A stretch of 64,000 nt of DNA from Petunia secreta (taxonomy: Eukaryota; Streptophyta; Magnoliopsida; Solanales; Solanaceae): the NCBI GenBank assembly GCA_029990175.1, contig JARKIP010000064.1, positions 10,062,001 through 10,126,000 of the forward strand. The letters are read 5' to 3'. The position numbers and the translations under genes are program-made. Every line of letters starts with the position of its first letter. Within the stretch, counting starts at the first letter, position 1. This document shows positions 20,564 through 34,169 of the stretch, in pieces. Under the pieces are notes generated by a model, which did no database searches, was not told where the DNA came from, and saw nothing but the letters and a program-made list of their open reading frames with translations.

Positions 20564-21990
20564 CTAGTTCTGAGTATGCACGTTGCGCGTATACCCCATA
20601 TTAAGGAGTCTTAAAAATTTAAAAGTTAAAAAAATTTATTATTATATTAAAAATATATTATTTACTGGTTGTGTTTACCCTAACTGATGTGTTTAATTAT
20701 GATATTTCTAAATTTTGAAAGGTGAATTTCAATAATGCTTGTGATTATTTAGTAGACTTTAGTATTAAGTGAAAACGAAAAAGAAGAAAAATACATATAA
20801 TTGAATATGACAAAATCTGCTCACAGTTAAGAGTTAAGACTCAGTACATTACCCAGGTTACTAATATATACAAACACCACATATTTAATAAGGTGTTTGG
20901 ATGTAACTTATTATAACATATTTTGGTCTATATATTTAATTTATCCATCCTCCGTGAATGAATTTAGGTTGATCGCTATTCATTATTAGCTATCTGCCCC
21001 ATCTTTAAATCATGCTGCATATATTATTGATTAAATTCTTTTCTTCCCGGACAAAAACAAATAAAGTATTAAATTTCAAAATATAACAAAGTAGTAATGC
21101 AACAGTAGCATCTTCACTGCCTCATATTTTCTTCACTGCCTCCTCCTTCACCACCATAGAGGAAATTTTACACATCAAGCCATGATTTTATTGTGGTATA
21201 AATCTAGTACCATTTATAAAATGCAACTTTTGAGGATAATAAAACGAGAAAAGAGGAATATTCACCAAAAAAGTAAAAATATAATTAATGTTGACAAAAC
21301 AGTGGGATGAAGTTGTCCCAACATATATACTTACCAGATGGCCAAGCAGAGGTACTTCAGAACATAGTAGGGCTTTACGCATATTAAGATGTATACGCAA
21401 AATGGATATGATATATCAAGCAAGTAAATGAATAAATAAATTGAATGTAAGTAACCATTATGAGATATACTGACAGCCAACAATCCATGTGTTTTACTTT
21501 TCAGTAATTACGGGCTAGCCAGCGTATTGTAAAGATTAAAATATCCAAAGTGATGGATGAATATCACATAATTCTGATAAATATTCATTTAAGAGAGTAA
21601 GTGAATTAATGAATAGATATCACGGAAATGGGCCAAATGGCCATCTACGTAGCAATTGCATTTGACAGATATGGTACCTGTATATGTATTATCAATTACA
21701 ACTATTAAAATTCTTCATTTAAATACAGTTAAGAGAGAGTATTTCATTAATGTACCCATTTAAGAAGGAATAATTATTTATGCAACTCTTCAAAGTCTGC
21801 ACTTTTAGATTCACGAGAGATGTTTAATATATCCATTTATGGAAAATACTACTTTTGTATCAAATAATTCATGATTTTTTATTTAAAGTTAAATAAACTT
21901 TTTAGTGCAAAAATTATAGGTAGCAGTTTTTAATTGAAGGGCAAAATGGTCACTTACTTTTTACTTAAGGGATTGGTTCTTTTAGAATAA
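20564..21990 (-). mobile_element. Helitron (second of three in tandem), about 1.4 kb
   Basis: The minus-strand 3' end is CTAG at 20564-20567 followed by T, preceded by a CG-rich imperfect hairpin (ACGCGCAACGTGC). The 5' end at 21990 begins TTATTCTAAAAG. It shares about 85 bases with the 5' end at 20563, including a CATTTTGCCCTTCAA-type stretch. The interior has no coding, so it is non-autonomous. The terminal CTRR-T and A|T context agree with Helitrons; the hairpin is weak. Confidence 0.55.
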
Positions 21991-23294
21991 CTAGTTATTG
22001 TGCACGCACGACGCGCGTATACCTCGTATTAGTGAGGACAAACTTTTTGAAAATCACTTAAATATTACAATTGAAAATGCATTTGATTTATATAATACAA
22101 TTTAAAGAAAATAATTTAAGTTCATAAAATGATGAATGTTGATAATCAGTAAACTATTAAACCATAACAACAAAAGTTCTTAGATACGCCGTTATTGAAT
22201 TGCCAATATTTTGTGGAATCACTTACAAAAAGTTGCGAAATAGGGAAAAAATAAAAACAACTCAAATGTCTTATTCTGAGTTACCATTTGGAGATGACTG
22301 CTTTCTTTCCCGTTTTTCCCAACCTTTGTTTCCTTAAATCTTTCAAGCGAGTCAAAATAAACTTATAAAGATGATAATAAACTCAAGTTTACTTCTATTT
22401 GATTCAATGCAAACTAAAACGTATAATATGGGGAGTCCATACAATGGACGTGCAAAATGCACGTACGAATTTATATATGCATTTCATGATTTTTTTTTTA
22501 AATCTTAAAATTAAACACATCGTACTTTTGGTATATGTATATGATCAAAATTTATTATTTGTTTATTAAAATATGTCATGGTAATTGAAATTAGAAATTG
22601 CATCCCTATGCTAACTCTCTCCACATATGAAGTGATACTTAATACACTAAACATTAATGTATTTTTAAGCAAACGTGAGATGGCAAGTAATAATTATTAA
22701 ACATTAATTCTCCCCTATATGAGGACTTCGATTTATGTAATGTTCTGATTAAATACTAAATAAAGCTCCTTGTTTTTTTTAAAAATAAAATAAAAAAAGA
22801 AGAAAAAGATGGCAAGTAGACAACATGAAATTATCAAAGGGGATAATTTGAATGTTATTCATGTTGTAATATTGCCTACGCTACACACATATCTTTAAGG
22901 CAATAAAATCATGCAATCTAACGGTAAAAGAAATGCATAATTTAATTTGTGATATGGATACAATAATCAAACAAAAACACCAACGACGAAATTTTATAAT
23001 GTGAGGAAGTTTCAGCAGAAATCCAAAACACTATACTAATATAAAATGAGGAAGAGAAGGAACCTGAAAGAACAAATAAGCCGAAGAGCATATAAAAGAC
23101 TTGCAGCAAAATAAGCAATTAAGTGACCTATATAAGAAATATTAGAAATTTTTTACCACTTAATACTGCTTCATATATATTTTTGCCTGGGATTCCAAGA
23201 GCACTATACATATGACGTTTCAAATTTCTGGTGTGATTAGAAGCACAAATTTCCAAACACCAAATACATTATGTTGTAGTGTTATGTTCATAAC

Positions 23295-26114
23295 TGTCAC
23301 GACCCAATTTCCAAGGGCTCGTGGTGGCACCTAAACAACATTTGCCTAGGCGAACCAATGAAACAAGATGCGGAAAAGAACAATAATGTGAAAAGATCAT
23401 AAATGAATATATAAATATAAAAAGGTGAAGTCCAAAAGAATATATATCCACAAAAGAATTGGAGCATTCTAAGAGTGACTCAATAAAGTATGAATATACA
23501 TCAAAGAAATCTGAGTCCTATCTCTAAGTGACTCCGGCGGTATGCCACCACGGTCTGTGTGGTCGGCTCACCTCAATCAAAAGTCTCAGAAGCCTCGGGA
23601 ACCGCTAACGTCCGGGCTGCTGACTGGATGAAGGACCTGCGCACGTAGCAGAGTAAGTTATGAGCCGAAGCCCAATAAGATCACCAACAGGCCCGCTAAG
23701 GTACCCTTGCGGGACAAGTCGCTACATGCATCATAAGCAACAACATACTATAGTAATCATACAATAAAGTAGTGAAATCACAAATAGATGTAACACATTC
23801 CATACACACAAGTAGTAACCAGAAGTCTCAAGGATTATGCCCATCCAACGTAAGGCATAGGTCGCGGCGGTTTGGAGGTCAAATCTCTACTCCCGTGCCG
23901 ACTAACCTAGACCTACGATGGACTAGCAACACCACTACTAAGTATCAACCATATACCGTGACCCGAAGTCACTATCACAATCATGAATAAGTAGACCAAC
24001 GACCCGTAGTCGTTGGCTCATCTCAAATCTGTCTACGATCGCACCACACCCCCTGTCAAGTGCGTCGTATCTCAATAAATCAAGTGACCACACCACACCC
24101 CCTGTCAAGTGTGTCACATCTCAAAGATCAAGTGTCCACACCACACCCCCTGTCAAGTGTGACACATCTCATAGTATAGGCGACACCACACCCCCTGTCA
24201 AGTGTCCCTCTAACAGTATTAATATCCACGACATTAATAACAATAACAAAAATAATAACAGAAATATTAATAACGATAATATTTCACAGTCACCGTAACC
24301 CAGGTTGGTTATGCTAGCTGAACGTAAGGCGAAGGTTAACCCGACCACAGTTTGGGGGTACAATCCCTACTCCCATGTCGTCCAACCCAAGGTTACGTAT
24401 AGACAGCACTACCCAACCCGGCACGTGAACAAATCAAGTACCAATATCATACAAAAGCCGGCAAAATCCTCGGCAAGACATTTATCATGACATGCCGGCA
24501 ACATCCTCGGCCATGTCCCAAGTTCTTGCTATCTAAGCATGGCGTAGCAAGCGTTACTACGATATAAATTTAAGCTACCTCGACGTAGCGTTTAGACCGG
24601 CACATACCTCGGTGGAGTCACAATCTCGCTATTTATAACAAATAATAATAGCAAGTAATTCACATCATTAATCCTAAACATTGTTAGGTACATATATGCG
24701 TACATGAAGCATACTAGCATGAAGGAAGAGTCCACAAGCACAATAGAGGTCAAGTCTCACTTACCTCGAAATTTGGGCTCAAATGCCGGGAAGAATCTCC
24801 TTTCCCGCTCGCCTTGTCCGCGAAGGACTCTCCACTAGGTCTATTAAGACAAGATATAGCACATATGAGTGCTCAATTATAGCTATTTAAGCCTATAGGC
24901 ATCCTAGGGTAAAAATTACCAAAATGCCCCCGGATAGGGCCGAGCCCTAAATTTACAAAATGTACTTTTACGGACTCCCCACGCTCCCGTGAGTCCAAAA
25001 GTATACTTAGATTCCAAATGCGAGCCTTGCTCGATGTCTTTCTCCAATTCTTAAGAATCTAGGGTTCTAACCCATTTCCAAGAATCAACCCTTTGATTCT
25101 TGTGTTAATCAACATAAAGATGGATTGAAAGGGCTTACCTTAAGTGTAAGTATGATTGGGTCTTCAAGAAATACCCAAAAATCGCCTCAAGAGCTCACCA
25201 AATGATTTTTATAAGTTATGAACCGAAATGGCCCGAAATAGCAGTTTTTTTTTTTTGGCCTCTGTGACAGCTTCTTTTGAAAAAATCATAACTTTTGATA
25301 GGAAAGTCCAAATGACCTTAAACTGATTCCATTAGAACCATCCCTCAAAGGCTACAACTTTCATGTTTTGAGTTTTTCCTAATTCCTTACGGATTGGCCG
25401 GAAAATCAGCGTTTATCCGGCTGTTTGCGCCAAAACAGAACAGAAATGTCGCACCAGATTTTCTACTGTTTTAGGGGCAAAACGGGACCCTACGAAGCTC
25501 GGAATGATCCCAAATTTTGCACACAAGTCATAAAATACTTGGGTGACATGCTCGTCAAGACGGAACTCAATTCGGACCTCCAGAACTCAAAAAGTGGGTC
25601 CCACGGCAAAGGTTCAATTTTCGACTTTCGCCAAAATAGCGAAATTTAACCAAACGACCTCGGAATCCAATTCCGAAAGTTGCTACAACTCACAAATGAC
25701 TATACGAACCTAACGGAACTTTCGGATCTCTCATCGGAGCTCATTTGCTCAAATCGAGCTCGGAAACCTCTTTTAACTCTTTTAAACTTCCGAAACGGGG
25801 ACTTTATCAAAAGTCCTATCAAACGAGGTCCGTTTTCAATTTTGAAGGTTGCTACATATCATAAATGACGAGACGGACCTAACGGTGCGCTCGGATTTTC
25901 CATCGGGGTTCGTTTACTCAAAATGACCTATCGAAACCCCAAATTCCTTTCCGGAATTTCATAAACGGATTCTTTTCTCGAAATCCTATCAAACGGACTC
26001 CGTTTCGACTCAGATTTCACAGACGGGTCATAAATGACCTAATGGAGCTTTTGGGACTGTCGACATGCAAATCGAGGTCCCGGATCACGTAACGACTATT
26101 TGAGGGTCGTTACA
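23295..26114 (-). repeat. 3' LTR of the Tekay-like element
   Basis: It is 2820 bp, TG to CA, and pairs with 31350-34169. The end nearest the coding region is bordered by a purine-rich AAGTGGGGGAGAA (minus strand, about 26115-26127), the polypurine tract. Confidence 0.95.
24041..24210. repeat. Four-copy tandem repeat inside the LTR
   Basis: CACCACACCCCCTGTCAAGTG recurs four times with a spacing of about 40-50 bases. The same array is at 32096-32265 in the other LTR. Confidence 0.88.
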
Positions 26115-26239
26115 TTCTCCCCCACTTAGACTCTCGGCCGTCCTCGGACGAGCCTAAGTCTAAGGTAGGATCCACACACTAGCCACGGAGCTGGCACGGA
26201 TTTCGAGGACCCCTCGGTACCACCCGAAATCAATAAAAC

Positions 26240-26707
26240 TTAAAAATGCAAATTCAGGCTTAGAAAATACAAGGATTTCATACCTGAATCATCGAACAAG
26301 CGCGGATGCCTCTCATGCATCTCGGACTCAAGCTCCCAAGTGGCCTCGGCAATGGAGTGATGCCCCCACTGAACTCTCACAAGCGGGATCACCTTCGATC
26401 TCATCTTACGGACCTCTCTAGCCACAATAGCAATAGGCTCCTCCGAATAAGCTAAGTCGCCATCTACCTCCACGGAAGCCATATCGATCACATGAGACAG
26501 ATCGTGAACATACTTCCGGAGCATGGACACATGGAACACCGGATGAACAGACAGAGAGGGAGGCAAAGCCAGTCTATAAGCAACGGCGCCAACGCGCTCC
26601 AATATCTCAAAAGGCCCAATGAACCTAGGACTGAGCTTGCCTTTCTTCCCAAATCTCATAACACCCTTCATGGGCAACACTCTGAGGAATACCCGGTCCC
26701 CAACCAT
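26240..26707 (-). pseudogene. Integrase C-terminal tail of the Tekay-like element
   Basis: This lies in the same frame as the two upstream parts and is cut off from them by a TAG at 26777-26779. It has the GDRVFLRVLPMKGVMRFGKKGKLSPRFIGPFEI tail typical of gypsy integrases, followed by VHPVFHVSMLRKY. A weak chromodomain-like segment (about RVQWGHHSIAEATWE) follows, as in chromoviruses, where it can direct insertion to chromatin. The frame closes at 26240. Confidence 0.85.
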
Positions 26708-26776
26708 GAACTCAAGATCTCTCCGCCTCCGATCTGCATACGATATCTGCCGGCTCTGAGCCGTGCGGAGTCGATC

Positions 26777-27694
26777 CTAAATAACCCGGACCTTATCTAA
26801 GGCCCGCTGCACCAAATCGGGCCCCAACACCTGGACCTCACCAGACTCGAACCAACCGATAGGCGAGCGACATCTCCGACCATACAATGCCTCAAACGGA
26901 GCCATCTGGATAGAAGCCTGATAGCTATTATTATACGCAAACTCTGCTAGCGGCAAATGGCTATCCCAATGGCCTCCAAAATCAATAGCACACGCCCTCA
27001 ACATATCCTCGAGGATCTGAATGGTCCGCTGGCCATCAGTCTGCGGGTGAAATGCAGTGCTGAGATCGACCCGAGTACCCAGCTCTCTCTGAAAAGATCT
27101 CCAAAACTGAGCTGTGAACTGAGCACCTCGGTCAGAAATGATAGAAACAGGAGCACCATGCAATCTCACAATCTGCTCAATGAAGATACGAGCCAGACGC
27201 TCCGAGGTATAAGTAGTCCTCACTGGAATGAAGTGAGCCGACTTCGTAAGTCGATCAACTACTACCCACACCGAATCATGCTTACCCACGGTCAGCGGCA
27301 AACCAACTACGAAATCCATAGTGATCTGCTCCCACTTCCACTCGGGAATGGGCATAGACTGGGTCACCCCGGCCGGCCTCCGGTGCTCATACTTCATCTG
27401 CTGGCAATTCAAACACCGAGATACATAATCAGCAACATCCCTCTTCATCCCTTTCCACCAATACAGCTCTCGAAGATCATGATACATCTTCGCAGTACCC
27501 GGATGAATGGAATATCTCGAACTGTGAGCCTCTGCCAAAATCATCTGCCTCAGCTCCACAATGGCTGGAACACATACCCGGCCGTTAAGCCGCAAAGCAC
27601 CATCATCACCAATCACGAACGAGGACACTCCCCCACTCAGGACCCTGCCCCGGAGATCTCTCACATAAGGATCCTCGAACTGCCTTTCCCGAAT
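26777..27694 (-). pseudogene. Integrase core of the Tekay-like element, catalytic Glu missing
   Basis: The HHCC zinc domain is present (HSSRYSIHPGTAKMYHDLRELYWW and CLNCQQMK). The catalytic core has its two Asp residues in ITMDFVVGLP and SIISDRGAQF. At the third position the sequence reads TDGQRTIQ, two residues shorter than relatives with TDGQ-Ser-Glu-RTIQ, so the catalytic Glu appears to be lost by a 6-base in-frame deletion. The segment is bounded by TAG stops at 27695-27697 and 26777-26779. It would insert the cDNA into the genome if intact. Confidence 0.88.
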
Positions 27695-30600
27695 CTAGGA
27701 AGCTAAAGACGACTGAGACCCCACATATGCAAGCACCAGGCCTGGAACAGAGCCATCAAACCGAACCCCACTAATGGACAAAGCCTGCAACTCACGGGCC
27801 AACGGCCTCATATCAGCATCAAGATAGGCGAGGCTACCCATGGACTTCCTACTCAAGGCATCGGCTACAACATTAGCCTTTCCGGGATGATACCGGATAG
27901 AAAGATCATAATCCTTCAGCAGCTCTAACCAGCGGCGCTGTCTCCCGTTCAAGTCCTTCTGAGTGAACAAGTACTGGAGACTCTTATGATCGGTGAATAT
28001 CTCACATGGCTCGCCATAAAGATAGTGCCTCCACAACTTCAGTGCAAACACTACAGCTAACAGCTCCAAATCATGGACATGATAGTTCTTCTCATGGACC
28101 TTCAGCTGTCTCGAGGCATAAGCTATCACCTTACCCTCCTGCATCAGAACGCTACCCAGACCAACACCCGAAGCATCACAATATACGGTGAATCCCCCGG
28201 ATGCACTAGGCAAGGCCAACACTGGCGCTGAAGTCAACAGAGTCTTAAGCTTCTGAAAGCTAGACTCACAGGCATCGGACCACAGGAAAGGAACATTCTT
28301 CTGGGTCAACTTCGTCAGAGGTGCTGAAATAGAAGAAAACCCCTCGACGAACCGCCGATAATAACCTGCCAAGCCTAAGAAACTCCGAATCTCTGTAGGA
28401 GAAGTAGGCCTAGGCCAACTCTGAACGGCCTCTATCTTCTTCGGATCAACACACACCCCATCCTTGGTCACCACGTGACCTAGGAAAGATACAGAACTGA
28501 GCCAAAATTCACACTTGGAGAATTCGGCATACAACTGCTGATCCCTCAGAGTCCGAAGAACAACTCTCAAATGCTGCTCATGCTCCTCCCTGCTCCTCGA
28601 ATAAAACAAGATATAATCGATAAACACAATGACGAAGGAGTCAAGGTAGGCCTTGAACACTCGGTTCATCAGATCCATGAAAGCAGCTGGGGCATTCGTA
28701 AGCTCGAAAGACATCACCAGAAACTCATAGTGGCCATATCGGGTACGAAAAGCAGTCTTGGAAACGTCCTCGGACCGAATCCTCAACTGATGATACCCCG
28801 ACCTCAAATCAATCTTCGAGAAGAAGGTAGCACCCTGAAGCTGATCAAGCAAATCATCAATACGCGGCAAAGGATACCTATTCTTGATAGTAACCTTATT
28901 CAGCTGCCGGTAATCAATACACATCCGCATAGAGCCATCCTTCTTCTTCACAAATAATACCGGGGCACCCCATGGAGACACACTGGGCCTAATGAAGCCC
29001 TTATCGAGCAAATCCTGAATCTGCTCCTTCAGCTCACTTAACTCAACAGGAGCCATACGATACGGGGGAATAGATTTAGGCTGAGTGCCTGGCAATAGAT
29101 CAATGCAAAACTCTATCTCCCGCATAGGCGGCAAACCCGGCAAATCATCAGGAAACACATCCGGATACTCACAAACAACCGGAACTCTATCAAGGGATAA
29201 CTCCTCTGCCCGGACATCCCGAACTGAAGCAATATATCCCTCGCACCCACTAGATATCATCCTCTGTGCCTCCAAGAAAGAAATGATCCTACTCTTCGGA
29301 GAAGGCCTGGAACCTCTCCATACAACCCGAGACTCACCCTCTGCCCCGATCGTCACGGACTTGGCATGGCAATCCAAAGTCGCATGACAGGAAGCCAACC
29401 AATCCATGCCCATAATGACATCGAAATCAGACATATCGAGCAGCATCAGGTCCACTAAGGACTCTACACCACAGATGGAGATCATACACTGCCGATAACC
29501 CCTATCTACACATATAGAAGACCCGACAGGGGTGGCAACCGTAAAGGGATCATCTAAGAAGACCAGATCCCTGCCCAAGCAAGGGGCAAATCCCGGCGAC
29601 ACATACGAATAGGTAGACCCCGGATCAATAAGAGCATAAGCATCGCGGCCACAGACAGAAATAATACCTGTGATGACATCATTGGATGCCTCAGCATCCT
29701 GACGAGTCATAGCATAGACCTGCGCCGAGCCTCCTGAACCCGGAGCTCTCTGAGACTGCTGTCTAGGAGGAATCTGAGAAACGGGCCTGGCGGCCTGAGG
29801 ACCAGATGGTACCATAGCTGCGGATCCCTGGCGACCTGATGAAACATAAGGGAAACTCCTGACATAGTGCTCTGGAGACCCACACTCAAAACATCCATCA
29901 CCTCTACCTCCTCTACCGCCTCTACCACCTCTGCCACGACCACCTCCAGACGAACACCTCCCATGATGCCTCTGATGGCACCTCCCGCACTGCGGCGGAC
30001 CAGACTGCGAAGAGCCACCCCGCCTCTGGGATGACTGAGGCCTCGGGGTCTCTGAAGAAAAATCCTGGGCAGGCAAAACAGCAGCCTGGGGCCTAGACTG
30101 AGAACGGCCCTGATGAGCAGATCCACTATACCCACCAGACTGACGCGACCTCTTGGCCGCCCTCTCCGCGTCAGCCCTGGCGAAGATATCCTCCATCCGC
30201 CGCGCCACATCAACTATCTCAAAATATGACTTGTTGCCCATATCAGGGGCAACAGCTACCTGCAAGCGGGGATGAAGACCCTCAACAAACCGGAGGACCT
30301 TGTCCCTCTCCTGAGCCACCATAGCCGGCGCAAACTGAGACAACCAGAAGAACCTGGTGTCATACTCTGAAACAGACAGGTTTCCCTGCCTCAACCCCTC
30401 AAACTCGCGCCTCTGAGCATCGTGCTGACTCTGGGGCACGAACCTGCTCATGAACATAGACACGAACTCAGCCCAAGACAAAGGAGGGAGGTCACTAGAC
30501 CTCTGCCGCATCATGGAGACCCACCATGTCTCCGCATCTCCCGATAATCTGAAAGAAGCACACTGCACCCCTAAGGTGTCTCTAGTACCAAGAACTGTCA

Positions 30601-31141
30601 AAATCTTCTCACACTTCTGAATGTACCTCTGGGCAGTACATGTAGCTGAGGTACCGTCGAACTCTGGAGGCTGAAGCTTCATGAATGACTCTATCCTCCT
30701 GGCAACCTCCTCAGTGCCCATAGGAGGAGTAGAAATAACAGGACCTGCCTGAGGAGCAGAAGCAGAAGGCTGGGCAATATGATCAGGAGCAGCCTCAGAA
30801 GTAGGCGTGCTCATAACAGGTGTGGTCGGCTGAGGAGCCGAAACAGGAGCTGCAACATCATCTCTGACAGGGACCTGATGGCTAGACAAGGCCATCAGTC
30901 TCATATACTCCTCTAAAGAGATCACAACGGTGCCTGGCACAACAGCAGGCACAGGGGGAATAGATGCTGACAGAGTCGCTGCGGACACCGCAGGGATAGC
31001 TGTGTCCTGCCTAGTGGCTGACGGGCGACCTGCCCGAGTCTTCTTAGCAGCTGGCGGCTGCGTAGGTGCTGATGGCTCTCCCGCAGACGCGGGTGCAGAA
31101 GATGCAGCCCTCCTGGCTGAGGATGCTCGCGTCCTCGCCAT
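27695..31141 (-). pseudogene. gag-protease-RT-RNase H polyprotein of the Tekay-like element
   Basis: The ATG at 31141 (MARTRASSARRAAS) is preferred over one 30 bases upstream because the protein then starts in the usual basic, Ala-rich way. In order: an Ala/Pro-rich N-terminus, a gag core (WWVSMMRQRSSDLPPLSWAEF), a Ser/Gly/Arg-rich region and a zinc knuckle CFECGSPEHYVRSF whose last Cys is Phe. Next come protease (LIDPGSTYSYVSP) and RT. RT has KKKDGSMRMCIDYRQLNK and KIDLRSGYHQL, but FIDYILFYS where FIDD is expected, so a catalytic Asp is Tyr; MSFELTNAP replaces MPFGLTNAP. RNase H has YCDASGVGLGSVL and ends at ANVVADALSRK. The frame ends in TAG, with Gln (CAG) a plausible ancestor. Confidence 0.9.
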
Positions 31142-31334
31142 CTGATACAATACACGAAAAAGGGTCAGCACCTATATAAGCTACTCAGCACGAATAGAGA
31201 TGAAACGAAGGGAAAACATTTCCTAACATGCCCTTGTAGCCTCTCGCTCATAAGTATGGTCGACAACATACCCATAAGCAAGACTCTACGCAGACACTGC
31301 TCCAAGACTCCTAGGACTCGAATTAGAACCTAGG

Positions 31335-31346
31335 GCTCTGATACCA
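31335..31346 (-). other. Primer binding site (initiator tRNA-Met type)
   Basis: On the minus strand TGGTATCAGAGC begins three bases after the 5' LTR end. This is the standard plant initiator tRNA-Met complement. Confidence 0.92.
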
Positions 31347-31349
31347 AAC

Positions 31350-34169
31350 TGTCACGACCCAATTTCCAAGGGCTCGTGATGGCACCTAAACAACATTTGC
31401 CTAGGCGAACCAATGAAACAAGATGCGGAAAAGAACAATAATGTGAAAAGATCATAAATGGATATATAAATATAAAAGGGTGAAGTCCAAAAGAATATAT
31501 ATCCACAAAAGAATTGGAGCATTCTAAGAGTGACTCAATAAAGTATGAATATACATCAAAGAAATCTGAGTCCTATCTCTAAGTGACTCCGGCGGTATGC
31601 CACCACGGTCTGTGTGGTCGACTCACCTCAATCAAAAGTCTCAGAAGCCTCGGGAACCGCTAACGTCCGGGCTGCTGACTGGATGAAGGACCTGCGCACG
31701 TAGCAGAGTAAGTTATGAGCCGAAGCCCAGTAAGATCACCGACAGGCCCGCTAAGGTACCCTTGCGGGACAAGTCGCTACATGCATCATAAGCAACAACA
31801 TACTATAGTAATCATACAATAAAGTAGTGAAATCACAAATAGATGTAACACATTCCATACACACAAGTAGTAACCAGAAGTCTCAAGGATTATGCCCATC
31901 CAACGTAAGGCATAGGTCGCGGCGGTTTGGAGGTCCAATCTCTACTCCCGTGCCGACTAACCTAGACCTACGATGGACTAGCAACACCACTACTAAGTAT
32001 CAACCATATACCGTGACCCGAAGTCACTATCACAATCATGAATAAGTAGACCAACGACCCGTAGTCGTTGGCTCATCTCAAATCTTTCTACGATCGCACC
32101 ACACCCCCTGTCAAGTGCGTCGTATCTCAATAAATCAAGTGACCACACCACACCCCCTGTCAAGTGTGTCACATCTCAAAGATCAAGTGTCCACACCACA
32201 CCCCCTGTCAAGTGTGACACATCTCATAGTATAGGCGACACCACACCCCCTGTCAAGTGTCCCTCTAACAGTATTAATATCCACGACATTAATAACAATA
32301 ACAGAAATAATAACAGAAATATTAATAACGATAATATTTCACAGTCACCGTAACCCAGGTTGGTTATGCTAGCTGAACGTAAGGCGAAGGTTAACCCGAC
32401 CACAGTTTGGGGGTACAATCCCTACTCCCATGTCGTCCAACCCAAGGTTACGTATAGACAGCACTACCCAACCCGGCACGTGAACAAATCAAGTACCAAT
32501 ATCATACAAAAGCCGGCAAAATCCTCGGCAAGACATTTATCATGACATGCCGGCAACATCCTCGGCCATGTCCCAAGTTCTTGCTATCTAAGCATGGCGT
32601 AGCAAGCGTTACTACGATATAAATTTAAGCTACCTCGACGTAGCGTTTAGACCGGCACATACCTCGGTGGAGTCACAATCTCGCTATTTATAACAAACAA
32701 TAATAGCAAGTAATTCACATCATTAATCCTAAACATTGTTAGGTACATATATGCGTACATGAAGCATACTAGCATGAAGGAAGAGTCCACAAGCACAATA
32801 GAGGTCAAGTCTCACTTACCTCGAAATTTGGGCTCAAATGCCGGGAAGAATCTCCTTTCCCGCTCGCCTTGTCCGCGAAGGACTCTCCACTAGGTCTATT
32901 AAGACAAGATATAGCACATATGAGTGCTCAATTATAGCTATTTAAGCCTATAGGCATCCTAGGGTAAAAATTACCAAAATGCCCCCGGATAGGGCCGAGC
33001 CCTAAATTTACAAAATGTACTTTTCCGGACTCCCCACGCTCCCGTGAGTCCAAAAGTACACTTAGATTCCAAATGCGAGCCTTGCTCGATGTCTTTCCCC
33101 AATTCTTAAGAATCTAGGGTTCTAACCCATTTCCAAGAATCAACCCTTTGATTCTTGTGTTAATCAACATAAAGATGGATTGAAAGGGCTTACCTTAAGT
33201 GTAAGTATGATTGGGTCTTCAAGAAATACCCAAAAATCGCCTCAAGAGCTCACCAAATGATTTTTATAAGTTATGAACCGAAATGGCCCGAAATAGCAGT
33301 TTTTTTTTTTGGCCTCTGTGACAGCTTCTTTTGAAAAAATCATAACTTTTGATAGGAAAGTCCAAATGACCTTAAACTGATTCCATTAGAACCACAACTC
33401 AAAGGGCTACAACTTTAATGTTTTGAGTTTTTCCTAATTCCTTACGGATTGGCCGGAAAATCAGCGTTTATCCGGCTGTTTGCGCCAAAACAGAACAGAA
33501 ATGTCGCACCAGATTTTCTACTGTTTTAGGGGCAAAACGGGACCCTACGAAGCTCGGAATGATCCCAAATTTTGCACACAAGTCATAAAATACTTGGGTG
33601 ACATGCTCGTCAAGACGGAACTCAATTCGGACCTTCAGAACTCAAAAAGTGGGTCCCACGGCAAAGGTTCAATTTTCGACTTTCGCCAAAATAGCGAAAT
33701 TTAACCAAACGACCTCGGAATCCAATTCCGAAAGTTGCTACAACTCACAAATGACTATACGAACCTAACAGAACTTTCGGATCTCTCATCGGAGCTCATT
33801 TGCTCAAATCGAGCTCGGAAACCTCTTTTAACTCTTTTAAACTTCCGAAACGGGGACTTTATCAAAAGTCCTATCAAACGAGGTCCGTTTTCAATTTTGA
33901 AGGTTGATACATATCATAAATGACGAGACGGACCTAACGGTGCGCTCGGATTTTCCATCGGGGTTCGTTTACTCAAAACGACCTATTGAAACCCCAAATT
34001 CCTTTCCGAAATTTCATAAACGGATCCTTTTCTCGAAAACCTATCAAACGGACTCCGTTTCGACTCAGATTTCACAGACGGGTCATAAATGACCTAACGG
34101 AGCTTTTGGGACTGTCGACACACAAATCGAGGTCCCGTATCCCGTAACGACTATTTGAGGGTCGTTACA
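31350..34169 (-). repeat. 5' LTR of the Tekay-like element
   Basis: It is the same 2820-bp length as the left LTR, and its boundary is confirmed by the ATAAC duplication at 34170-34174. It holds the transcription signals for the minus-strand element. Confidence 0.95.
32096..32265. repeat. Four-copy tandem repeat in the 5' LTR
   Basis: This is the counterpart of 24041-24210, with the same four CACCACACCCCCTGTCAAGTG copies, so the array predates the insertion. Confidence 0.88.

Larger units (their letters stand above)
23295..34169 (-). mobile_element. Complete Tekay/Del-like gypsy element, 10.9 kb
   Basis: Two 2820-bp LTRs begin TGTCACGACCC and end GGTCGTTACA, and are flanked by a perfect 5-bp duplication ATAAC (23290-23294 and 34170-34174). 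Roughly 30 differences between the LTRs are seen by eye, about 1 percent. The primer site beside the right LTR and the polypurine tract beside the left LTR both fix the orientation as minus. The polyprotein is damaged, so the copy is not autonomous. The clade call comes from the RT and RNase H flavour and is moderately sure. Confidence 0.95.

Noticed and set aside
24041..24210. The four spaced repeats as a CRISPR-like array
   Set aside because: The repeats lie in a plant LTR, occur identically in both LTRs, and spacers are themselves similar; there are no cas genes.
26957..27706. A 249-codon plus-strand frame opposite the Tekay integrase
   Set aside because: It is antisense to a well-supported integrase and has no motif of its own.
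29707..30213. A 168-codon minus-strand frame inside the Tekay gag
   Set aside because: It is a shifted reading of the Arg/Gly/Ser-rich gag region; composition explains its openness.
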